Origin: DASZPJ01 sp035550295
GTDB lineage: Bacteria > Patescibacteriota > Saccharimonadia > Saccharimonadales > UBA4665
Length of the DNA stretch: 17,655 nucleotides
Direction: 5' to 3'
Assembly (NCBI GenBank): GCA_035550295.1
Contig: DASZPJ010000023.1
Span: 1-17,655, forward strand
The notes beneath the pieces are model-generated. The model was not told the DNA's origin, ran no database searches, and saw only the letters and a program-made list of their open reading frames with translations. This document shows, in pieces, positions 1-6,054 of the stretch. Position numbers and translations under genes: made by a program. The first letter of the stretch is position 1. Each line of letters opens with the position of its first letter.

Positions 1-1275
1 ATCTTGCGGGAAGTTGACGACAGCGGTGCTGACTATGCTGAAACCTATTACAGTGCGAGTGGCGACATTGATCCAGGAACAGTGGTGGTGAGCGACCCTA
101 CCATCAAGGCGGGCGTAAAGAGCTCAACTACGCCTTACCAAAATGGACTAATGGGTATTGTCTCTACGCAGCCAGGCGAAATTGTTGGCGACGGCACTAA
201 TAGCGGCACTCCGGTCGCTTTGGCATTGGCCGGCCGCGTGCCTGTCAAAGTTTCAACCGAGAATGGTCCGATCAAAGCCGGTGACTACCTGACATCATCA
301 TCAACTCCGGGTGTTGCCATGAAAGCCACCAAAGCGGGCAACGTGATCGGTACCGCCATGGAAAATTACGATGCGGCTGGCGTGGGCAGCATCACGGCGT
401 TTGTCGGTAACGGGCAGTTTGCAGGTGTCTTGCCGCTGAACAGTGACGGCTCAAGTCCGGACAGCGACCAGCTGCTTGCAGAATTGATCGCCGGTCAAGC
501 CCAGCCTGATCAAAACTCTGGGGTTTCACAAGTCTTTGCCGATCATATCGCCGCTAGTATTGATGTGGTAACACCAGCGCTAGTGACTGACAGTGTTGAA
601 ACCAACAACATTGTGATTGGCAAAAACGGCATTAACTTTACTGATGGTGCGGGTAACATCGTGGCTTCCATCGATAACTCCGGAACCTTCCATGGCCAAA
701 CGGCCGTACCAGCAACTTCAACCAGTTCAAGCCAGCCAACCAGCAACCAGGTTGTGGCAACCGACAGCGGCTTTAGCCTGAACGATCCCAGCGGCAGGCA
801 ACTAATCAGCTTTGATGCGGCTGGTGATGCCAGCTTTAGTGGCGACCTGAACTTTGCCAGCGCCGTGGCCAGCGGTGGCTTACAAATTGGGGGTGACCTA
901 AACGTTGGTGGCCTCAGTAGCTTCCAAAAGCTGGCAACCTTCTTTGCCAAAACCATCTTCCGCCAAGACGTTGAATTCCAAGGTCACATTACGGTGGCTA
1001 ATGATACAGCAGGCTACGCCCAGCTGCGCCAAGGTGAGAGCAGCGTTCATGTCAAATTCACCAATGCGTATGACGCTGCGCCAGTTGTGACCGCTAATTC
1101 GGTAGACGGCCAATTCCTAAGCCTGTCAGTTGCCAACATTACCAAAGATGGCTTTGACATCAAACTGCCCGTTCCGGCCAGCCAGGATACGACGCTGGAT
1201 TGGACGGCATTAGCCGTAACGAACCCACAAACTGCCACTAACCCATTGCCCGCGACTGCTGCGGCTGGCCAATAG
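1..1275 (+). CDS. Surface/fibre-like protein, C-terminal part (5' end outside window)
   Basis: The frame is open from the first base and no convincing start is seen, so this is the C-terminal 424 codons of a longer protein. The first ~140 residues carry the DYAETYY...DIDPGTVVV, GRVPVKVSTENGPIKAGDYLT and PGVAMKATKAGNVIGTAME motifs, a module I recognise from the ends of very large secreted fibre or beta-repeat proteins of CPR bacteria; it resembles domains linked to self-cleaving tail-fibre chaperones. The middle is Ser/Thr/Gly-rich and beta-prone (GGLQIGGDLNVGGLSSF). The last ~90 residues (QGHITVAND to WTALAVTNP) have the V-x-F-TNAYDAAPVV pattern of an H-type-lectin-like beta sandwich. A role in cell-surface attachment is inference. 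No signal peptide can be judged because the N-terminus is missing. The next gene starts 36 bp downstream. Confidence 0.7.
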   Translation: MLREVDDSGADYAETYYSASGDIDPGTVVVSDPTIKAGVKSSTTPYQNGLMGIVSTQPGEIVGDGTNSGTPVALALAGRVPVKVSTENGPIKAGDYLTSSSTPGVAMKATKAGNVIGTAMENYDAAGVGSITAFVGNGQFAGVLPLNSDGSSPDSDQLLAELIAGQAQPDQNSGVSQVFADHIAASIDVVTPALVTDSVETNNIVIGKNGINFTDGAGNIVASIDNSGTFHGQTAVPATSTSSSQPTSNQVVATDSGFSLNDPSGRQLISFDAAGDASFSGDLNFASAVASGGLQIGGDLNVGGLSSFQKLATFFAKTIFRQDVEFQGHITVANDTAGYAQLRQGESSVHVKFTNAYDAAPVVTANSVDGQFLSLSVANITKDGFDIKLPVPASQDTTLDWTALAVTNPQTATNPLPATAAAGQ

Positions 1276-1277
1276 TT

Positions 1278-1286
1278 TGCTACAAT
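1278..1286 (+). promoter_or_regulatory. Possible extended -10 promoter for the 1312 gene
   Basis: TGC followed by TACAAT (5/6 to TATAAT) lies just after the upstream stop codon. No good -35 is found at 17 bp. An AGAGGTG ribosome site at 1295-1301 precedes the ATG at 1312. Confidence 0.35.
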
Positions 1287-1311
1287 AGATCAAAAGAGGT
1301 GTTTGCCCTAA

Positions 1312-1770
1312 ATGGCCCGACAAACCACAACTTCCACCAGAACTTTTAAAACCTCGCTTGAGGTAGAAAACCAAGCGCCCAAAAAAACCAAGCGCCAGCT
1401 CAAAGTGCCGTCAATCCAGCTGCCCTGGGCAATAGTCATAGTCCTGGTGCTGTTCAGTGCCTTTATGTACCAGCAGTACCATGAGGCCAAAACCAAATCC
1501 CAAGCTTCTTCCAGCGCAGAAGTTAACAGGCAAGCCAACAATACTATTAGTAAAGTTCAAAAGCTAGCGGCCGTACCGACCAATGAAGTGCCCACTGTAG
1601 CGCCCATCAAAGACCTCAGCAAGCTCAAGAGCCAGAGCTTTTTTGCACACGCTAAAGTCGGCGATGTGGTCCTGGTGTATGGCAAAGCTAAAGAAGCTGT
1701 ACTGTATCGGCCGTCCACCAACCAGATTGTCACAATTTCCAACGTCAGCGTTGACTCGACGAAGCAGTAA
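1312..1770 (+). CDS. Single-pass membrane protein of unknown function
   Basis: A 152-residue protein. Residues 1-36 are basic and Thr/Lys-rich and probably cytoplasmic, followed by one transmembrane segment at about 37-54 (LPWAIVIVLVLFSAFMYQQY) and a ~95-residue extracytoplasmic part. That part contains a Ser/Ala/Gln-rich coil-like stretch and a conserved-looking end, PTVAPIKDLSKLKSQSFFAHAKVGDVVLVYGKAKEAVLYRPSTNQI, broken here only for description into the motifs DVVLVY and AVLYRPSTNQI. I recognise this ending from many short CPR membrane proteins, but its function is not known to me. Start ATG 1312 is supported by AGAGGTG ten bases upstream. It lies 36 bp after the surface-protein gene and may be co-transcribed with it. 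Its stop is 3 bp from the convergent regulator gene. Confidence 0.75.
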   Translation: MARQTTTSTRTFKTSLEVENQAPKKTKRQLKVPSIQLPWAIVIVLVLFSAFMYQQYHEAKTKSQASSSAEVNRQANNTISKVQKLAAVPTNEVPTVAPIKDLSKLKSQSFFAHAKVGDVVLVYGKAKEAVLYRPSTNQIVTISNVSVDSTKQ

Positions 1771-1773
1771 CTC

Positions 1774-2535
1774 CTAGGCAGCTACCGGCTTTTTGGGACT
1801 TGTTTTGTTACGCTTAATTTTTTTGGCAGCTGGCTTGGCCAGAAGGGAATCCGCACTATCCAAGCGATAGCCGAGTCCATGCACGGTTTTGATAAGTGAT
1901 GATCCAAACGGACGGTCAATCTTGTCGCGCAAGTACTTTATATGGACATCGATAGTATTAGTCCAATTATCATCTTGGCCTTCCCAAGCATGATTGACTA
2001 GCGTGTCGCGGTTTACGACTGTACCGGCGCGCAGCATCAAGCATTCCAAAATAGCAAATTCCTTACGTCTAAGATCAACCATCACGCCGTTGCGGCTAGC
2101 TTGGCGCTTAGCCCTGTCGAGACGTAGATCGCCAACAACCAGTTCGGCGGTGACTGGCAACTGTTTGACATTGCGCCGGTGCAGAACCCGCAAACGAGCC
2201 TTCAGTTCGCCCAAGCTGAACGGCTTGGTTAAGTAATCGTCAGCACCCGCGTCCAGGAGTTTTATCTTGGTCAGCACGCTGTGATCATTGCTGATAACTA
2301 AAATCGGGGCCGTGATGCCCCGATTTCGTAATTCTTCGCAAACTGCCAGTCCGCTTTGGTCGGGCAGGGCGAGTTCCAGGATAATCGCCCCGTAATCTTC
2401 GGAGCCGGCCTTTTGCAGACCAATTTCGCCACTGGCCGCCAAATCAACCTCATAGATAGAGCGGAGCGCTTGGGTTAGCGGCTCGGTAATGGTTCGGCTG
2501 TCTTCGATGAGCAACAGGCTGGTAAGCGTCGCCAT
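1774..2535 (-). CDS. OmpR-family response regulator with Glu at the phosphoacceptor site
   Basis: A 253-residue protein with a receiver domain (about 5-120) and an OmpR/PhoB winged-helix DNA-binding domain (about 130-227), followed by a basic Lys/Arg/Pro-rich tail (KKIKRNKTSPKK). The receiver keeps the acidic pair E11-D12, the switch Ser82 and K104-P105, but the usual phosphoacceptor Asp is Glu54 (IILELALPD; codon GAA on the minus strand at 2376-2374). Glu can mimic phospho-Asp in some receivers, so constitutive activity is possible; this is inference. The output domain has the expected RRKEFAILECL, VNRDTLVNHAW and TIDVHIKYLRDKI motifs. No histidine kinase is nearby. No Shine-Dalgarno site precedes the ATG; CATAAT ends 7 bases before it, suggesting a leaderless mRNA. 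Confidence 0.92.
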   Translation of the reverse strand: MATLTSLLLIEDSRTITEPLTQALRSIYEVDLAASGEIGLQKAGSEDYGAIILELALPDQSGLAVCEELRNRGITAPILVISNDHSVLTKIKLLDAGADDYLTKPFSLGELKARLRVLHRRNVKQLPVTAELVVGDLRLDRAKRQASRNGVMVDLRRKEFAILECLMLRAGTVVNRDTLVNHAWEGQDDNWTNTIDVHIKYLRDKIDRPFGSSLIKTVHGLGYRLDSADSLLAKPAAKKIKRNKTSPKKPVAA

Positions 2536-2542
2536 GGCAGGA

Positions 2543-2548
2543 ATTATG
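2543..2548 (-). promoter_or_regulatory. -10 box of the OmpR-type regulator, 7 bases before ATG
   Basis: On the minus strand CATAAT (5/6) is followed by 7 bases and then ATG, so transcription should begin at or next to the start codon. The -35 is weak. The surrounding 2550-2620 stretch is very AT-rich. Confidence 0.4.
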
Positions 2549-2647
2549 CCTTACGATTATTAAAAAATCATTAAATAAACAATTTTTTGCAAGAATAGCA
2601 AATTATGACAAAAATGTCTATAGTCCGAGCGTGGGCTATCCTAGGGG

Positions 2648-3568
2648 TTACTCGGTGACGACCCGGGCTAGCTCACACGCTTCACGGCCAATTGCTGGGA
2701 CTTCCGGTTTGTAGAAGAGCATTACCTGATCTTCGTCTTCGGCGGCATAGATTTCCCGTTCACCGTCGACGGCGACTAATTCACCGCGCACGAGAGTCTC
2801 AAAAGATTTAAACTCGCGCGCGAACCTAAATGCATCCTGGGTGCGGACAATAGGGCTATTTTCGTCGACTTGAATAAGTGTCGGATTAGAGTGCAAGGGG
2901 CGTAGACGTTTACTTGTTAATGACTGCGCTGCCAGAAATCGATCAACGGTTTCTAGGGCATATACTACATTGCCGGCCGTGAATTGTTTGCCCATCGGAC
3001 CTAGTTCGTAACAGATGGCCTCGATGCCATTGCGGTATCCGTAGTCGTCAGTGCCGCCGGGTTCAGCATCTGCAAAGCCATGAGCTATGAAGGGCGCGCC
3101 AATAGCCCGTGCCGTCTCCCGGCTGGGCCGTTCAGTAATTATAAATGGCGTGCCTTTAGGGTCTTCGAACTCATGCAAGTCTAAGATGGCGTCACATTCA
3201 TCAATGTAGCCAATCAGTTCTTGAGCCCGGTTAGCTTCATATGGCAGGTCAGCGCGAATTTTTTGATCGTCGCTTAAATGACGGAACCAACGATTTAAGT
3301 TGTGATTTACTGCGTCCGTGCTGGGCGCAGATTGCCGCTTTTCCGCATCAATTGCCGGCAGATTGCCAAGCATGACAATTACCCGGCCAGCCTCAACTGC
3401 CAGGCTGCGGGGTAAAAGGTCTGCGACTGCAATGCCACTGAACTCATCGCCGTGCACGCCGCCCAGAATACCGACGGTTGGCCCATCTTTAGGCGCGTCA
3501 CCAATCATGACGCCATCAGCGTAAGGCGCTTTATGCCACTCGAGGTTGGTTTCTCCTGAAAAACTCAT
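2648..3568 (-). CDS. Aspartoacylase / succinylglutamate desuccinylase-like zinc amidohydrolase (M14-like)
   Basis: A 306-residue protein with the zinc-hydrolase signature of the AstE/AspA family: GGVHGDEFSG with zinc ligands H39 and E42, the substrate-binding NLNRWF motif at 90-95, the third zinc ligand in DLHE (H132), and a candidate catalytic Glu in CYELGPMG (E188). The family hydrolyses N-acyl amino acids (N-acetylaspartate, N-succinylglutamate) or removes acyl groups from related amides. No succinyltransferase pathway genes are nearby, so the substrate here is unknown. The C-terminal ~85 residues form a beta-rich part ending AREFKSFETLVRGELVAVDGE and beyond, as in the family. No signal peptide, so cytoplasmic. 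It has the only perfect -35/-10 promoter in the window and no Shine-Dalgarno site; the -10 ends 8 bases before ATG. Confidence 0.85.
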   Translation of the reverse strand: MSFSGETNLEWHKAPYADGVMIGDAPKDGPTVGILGGVHGDEFSGIAVADLLPRSLAVEAGRVIVMLGNLPAIDAEKRQSAPSTDAVNHNLNRWFRHLSDDQKIRADLPYEANRAQELIGYIDECDAILDLHEFEDPKGTPFIITERPSRETARAIGAPFIAHGFADAEPGGTDDYGYRNGIEAICYELGPMGKQFTAGNVVYALETVDRFLAAQSLTSKRLRPLHSNPTLIQVDENSPIVRTQDAFRFAREFKSFETLVRGELVAVDGEREIYAAEDEDQVMLFYKPEVPAIGREACELARVVTE

Positions 3569-3576
3569 TAATTGGA

Positions 3577-3605
3577 ATTATAACACTTATATATTGAAAT
3601 GTCAA
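3577..3605 (-). promoter_or_regulatory. Perfect consensus promoter, TTGACA-N17-TATAAT with extended -10
   Basis: On the minus strand TTGACA (3605-3600), a 17-base spacer and TATAAT (3582-3577) are perfect matches, with TGT just before TATAAT as an extended -10. The start codon begins 8 bases later, predicting a leaderless or nearly leaderless transcript of the amidohydrolase gene. Confidence 0.85.
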
Positions 3606-3608
3606 TAT
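3591..3608. promoter_or_regulatory. Perfect palindrome over the -35 box (operator candidate)
   Basis: ATATTGA-N4-TCAATAT is a perfect 7-bp inverted repeat with a 4-bp centre. It covers the -35 and part of the spacer of the amidohydrolase promoter, where a repressor would block polymerase. Its half-site spacing (TTGA-N4-TCAA) differs from FNR sites (TTGA-N6-TCAA). The binding protein is unknown. Confidence 0.4.
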
Positions 3609-3624
3609 GCTTATGATTATATTT

Positions 3625-4701
3625 TCAGGGGTGTTGGGGTTGGCCAGCGCCCTGCAATCCCGGTGGCTGGATGGCGCTGCCGCGGAAGCAGCTGACCGAG
3701 TAAGGAAAATCTTCGGTCATTACGTAGTGGTACATTGTGGCTTTTTTGCCATCTAAGGTAATTTGGCTGGTGATGCCGTGGCATTCGTCCAGGTCGCTGG
3801 TTGTTAGGTAGTTATTGGTGCCAACCTTCGGACCGGTGATCGGGAAGCCATCTAGGGCGAAGCCAATTACATTGGAAACCCCGACATCTTTGATGCAGGC
3901 GCTCAGCGTGTGGTAGTGGTATTCGCCTTCTTTTTCGGGATGGCCGCTGCATTTGTCCTGGACTTCCCAGGCACCGGCGTCGCGGCCGCCAGCGTCAAAA
4001 GCGTTGAACAGTGCCACGCCGGTTAGCATGATGCCTGACTGGCCGCCCATACAGCTGGGATCGCCATAAGTCGGGTTAGCGGGTAGAGCAAACGTCAAAG
4101 TTTGGCCTTTGATGGTATTCGGGTTGCGATCGTAGGCGTAGGCCGGATCGGTATTGGCGATCGGGAAAATACCTGTTGGGTGGTCCGGCAAATCGTTGGT
4201 GATAAGCGTCCGGGTGTTGCCGCTAAGTTTTTCGGTAAAACTGGCTTGCCACATTACGCTGCCATTTACATGGGTCTTTTTGTTAACGTCATATTCGGTA
4301 TTGTTGTCCATGAACCACGGCCCACGGGTGCCGGCGCCGCCCTGGCTGCTGGTCAGGTTTTGGGCATACTGGCTGCAGGCGTAAACATAACCTTTTTTAG
4401 CTGTCGTCGTACTATATTTGCCGTCGCCAACCGGCAAAATGCCGTTGGCGTACTTATTGCCGTAGTTTTTGCTGGGATCTAATTGCAGGCCGTGGGCGGT
4501 ATTAACTGTGCTGGATGTTGTGGTTTTCGGAGTGGTCGAGCTGGTAATCTTTGGAGCTGGGTCCGAAGAAGTCTTACCGGCCTGGCTGACCAAGTAGCCG
4601 CCTGCGCCAATACCCAGCAAACCAATTAAAATTACCAGGAAAATCGCCCAAAAATTGGATTTTGCAGTAGTCGACTGGCTAAAGCCTGGTTTTTGATCCA
4701 T
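3625..4701 (-). CDS. Membrane-anchored YHYH-domain protein
   Basis: A 358-residue protein with one N-terminal transmembrane segment (about 17-38), a Ser/Thr-rich linker (about 43-68) and an exported YHYH domain filling the rest. The signature motifs are GEYHYH (259-264), FALDGFPITGP (281-291), DLDECHG (303-309) and MYHYVMTEDFPYS (323-335). Six cysteines lie outside the membrane (109, 217, 251, 269, 307, 338) and could form disulfides. YHYH proteins are widespread and their biochemical role is not established; the His/Cys/Asp pattern suggests metal binding, which is inference. A GGAGG ribosome site lies 4 bases before ATG 4701. Its promoter carries a motif resembling the one in the MarR promoter, so it may belong to the same regulon as the neighbouring redox cassette. 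Confidence 0.9.
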   Translation of the reverse strand: MDQKPGFSQSTTAKSNFWAIFLVILIGLLGIGAGGYLVSQAGKTSSDPAPKITSSTTPKTTTSSTVNTAHGLQLDPSKNYGNKYANGILPVGDGKYSTTTAKKGYVYACSQYAQNLTSSQGGAGTRGPWFMDNNTEYDVNKKTHVNGSVMWQASFTEKLSGNTRTLITNDLPDHPTGIFPIANTDPAYAYDRNPNTIKGQTLTFALPANPTYGDPSCMGGQSGIMLTGVALFNAFDAGGRDAGAWEVQDKCSGHPEKEGEYHYHTLSACIKDVGVSNVIGFALDGFPITGPKVGTNNYLTTSDLDECHGITSQITLDGKKATMYHYVMTEDFPYSVSCFRGSAIQPPGLQGAGQPQHP

Positions 4702-4715
4702 AAAACCTCCAAAAG

Positions 4716-4753
4716 TTAGCTTAAGTATAAGAACTTAGAGGATGTTTGGTCAA
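4716..4753 (-). promoter_or_regulatory. Promoter of the YHYH gene with a MarR-like operator candidate
   Basis: On the minus strand TTGACC (4753-4748, 5/6) and TATACT (4729-4724, 5/6) are separated by 18 bases. The plus-strand stretch 4716-4738 begins TTAGCTTA and ends AACTTAG, has AAGTT/AACTT inverted ends, and overlaps the -10. A very similar element (TTAGCTTA...TAAACTTA on the minus strand) overlaps the marR promoter at 5281-5306. Confidence 0.55.
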
Positions 4754-4763
4754 TTGGCCGCGT

Positions 4764-5237
4764 TCAAGACTTCTGGTCCTTTTCGGCAGTTTGGCCGACT
4801 TCCATCAGCTCGTACATCACTTTGATGTAAATGCTGAATTCCACCGGGTCGACCCGCGAGTAGATAGCTTTGCGCAAGCCATCGCGCAGTTCGGCTTCAA
4901 TAGTTTTGCACTTCGGCAGGAAGCTGGGCGAAACGGTTACCAGTTTGGAGCGGCTGTCTTTGTCGTTGGCTTTACGTGCCAGCATGCCTCGAGATTCAAG
5001 TAAATTAATGCTGGTCGTCAAGTAGGGAATAGTCGTGCCAAGTGTTTCGGCCAGGTCGCTGATGCGTGCGCCTTTCGACCCGGCATCAAGGACGGAGCCG
5101 ATGATCATCCACTGCATTTTGGTCAGTCCAAAAGGCTTAAGAATTTGATCGGACTGTTTTTGCAGCAAACGGTGCATCGCCGCTTGGACGGCGCCGGCTT
5201 GATAGGTGGTAATTTTGCTTAAATCGTATTTATCCAC
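4764..5237 (-). CDS. MarR-family transcriptional regulator
   Basis: With the start chosen here (GTG at 5237-5235) the protein has 157 residues, typical for MarR. It has a helical N-terminal dimerisation part, then a winged helix: LTKMQWMIIGSVLDAG, RISDLAETLGTTIPYLTTSINLLESRGML (recognition region) and the wing residues KANDKDSRSKLVTVS, with the family's D-x-R wing motif. GTG is preferred over the upstream in-frame ATG at 5270 because AAGGA (5248-5244) lies 6 bases before it, while the ATG overlaps the predicted -10 box. One cysteine remains (LPKCKTIEAEL), so a one-Cys redox switch cannot be excluded but is not at the usual OhrR position near the N-terminus. It is divergent from the fasciclin-DipZ-glutaredoxin operon and likely controls it and itself. 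Confidence 0.88.
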   Translation of the reverse strand: MDKYDLSKITTYQAGAVQAAMHRLLQKQSDQILKPFGLTKMQWMIIGSVLDAGSKGARISDLAETLGTTIPYLTTSINLLESRGMLARKANDKDSRSKLVTVSPSFLPKCKTIEAELRDGLRKAIYSRVDPVEFSIYIKVMYELMEVGQTAEKDQKS

Positions 5238-5268
5238 ACATAATCCTTGACTTGTTTGTACCATAGGC

Positions 5269-5297
5269 ATAATATCAAATTAAGTTTACTTAGTAAA
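5269..5297 (-). promoter_or_regulatory. marR promoter
   Basis: On the minus strand TTTACT (5297-5292, 4/6) and TATTAT (5274-5269, 5/6) are 17 bases apart. The -10 covers the upstream ATG at 5270, so that ATG probably lies outside the mRNA. Confidence 0.5.
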
Positions 5298-5306
5298 GTA
5301 AGCTAA
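5281..5306. promoter_or_regulatory. Operator candidate in the marR-fasciclin divergent region
   Basis: TTTACT-T-AGTAAA (5285-5297) is a perfect 13-bp palindrome covering the marR -35, inside a longer stretch that resembles the element in the YHYH promoter. MarR proteins usually bind AT-rich palindromes of this size in divergent regions. Binding here is inferred. Confidence 0.5.
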
Positions 5307-5354
5307 ATCATTAAAACTATTTATTAATCATTAATAACCTTAGAGGAGGTTACT

Positions 5355-5987
5355 ATGACAAAGCTCAATCAGAGCGGTATGGCCGAAATGGCCGTAGGGG
5401 CAATTGTAATGCTGGTGGTTGGTTTCACCGGCGGTTACGCAATTGGCCATCACGCCAAAAACAACAAAACAACTAGCGAGAGCGGCAGTAGCAACAGCCA
5501 GACTACGGCTGATACTGACGGTGTGACTGTTGGCGGCGCCAAAATGGTTGCCAGCAAGGACATCGTAGCTAACGCGCTCAATGCCAAAAACGTTACGACT
5601 GTCGTGGCCGCCGTAAAGGCTGCTGGACTCGTGCCTACTTTGCAGAGTGCCGGTCCGTTCACGGTCTTCGCGCCCAACAACGCTGCCTTCGCCGCTTTGC
5701 CGGCTGGCACGGTTGACACGCTGCTGAAGCCTGAGAACAAAGACCAACTAGTCAACATCCTGACTTACCACGTGGTGCCCGGAACTTACACTTCGGCCGC
5801 GCTGAAAGTCATGGCTGAAAAAGGCCAAACTTTGACTACCGTGCAGGGTGAAAAACTCTCACCAGTCATGCACGACAACCAATTGGAGCTGAAAGACGCC
5901 AAAGGCAACTTTGCGACGATTCAGACTTCGGATGTCATTTCCAGCAATGGTGTGACCTTCGTCATCAACAATGTGTTGATGCCATAA
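5355..5987 (+). CDS. Membrane-anchored fasciclin (FAS1) domain protein
   Basis: A 210-residue protein with a transmembrane anchor at about 13-31, a Ser/Thr/Asn-rich linker (about 36-60) and one FAS1 domain (about 66-210). The conserved H1 box is FTVFAPNNAAFAALP, followed by ILTYHVVPGTYTS and the final H2 box VTFVINNVLMP. FAS1 domains mediate adhesion or bind other surface molecules; the partner here is unknown. GAGGAGG (5343-5349) lies 5 bases before the ATG. It is the first gene of an operon with the DipZ-like and glutaredoxin genes and is divergent from marR. A 16-bp hairpin separates it from the DipZ-like gene, which could fix different expression levels. Confidence 0.92.
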   Translation: MTKLNQSGMAEMAVGAIVMLVVGFTGGYAIGHHAKNNKTTSESGSSNSQTTADTDGVTVGGAKMVASKDIVANALNAKNVTTVVAAVKAAGLVPTLQSAGPFTVFAPNNAAFAALPAGTVDTLLKPENKDQLVNILTYHVVPGTYTSAALKVMAEKGQTLTTVQGEKLSPVMHDNQLELKDAKGNFATIQTSDVISSNGVTFVINNVLMP

Positions 5988-5996
5988 CAATACTTT

Positions 5997-6039
5997 TACG
6001 CTGGTTACGTCCCAACTTCCACTGGGCGTAGCCAGCGTA
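5997..6039 (+). other. Intercistronic hairpin between the fasciclin and DipZ-like genes
   Basis: Arms 5997-6013 and 6024-6039 (TACGCTGG.../...CCAGCGTA) form a stem of about 16 pairs with one G-T pair and one bulged T around a 10-base loop, starting 10 bases after the stop codon. No T-run follows on either strand, so it is not a standard terminator. It could stabilise the upstream mRNA end or partly reduce read-through. Confidence 0.6.
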
Positions 6040-6054
6040 TACTAAGGAGAACCC

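Noticed and set aside
543..1238. Minus-strand frames of 60-137 codons inside the surface-protein gene
   Set aside because: They are shadows of a long, well-formed coding frame, with no ribosome sites or family motifs.
2618..2640. Hairpin-like ATAGTCC/GGGCTAT as a terminator of the amidohydrolase gene
   Set aside because: On the transcribed (minus) strand the stem has a C-A mismatch and the following T tract is short and offset; too weak to call.
3591..3608. The palindrome as a second Fnr site
   Set aside because: The TTGA and TCAA halves are 4 bases apart, while FNR-type sites need 6 between them.
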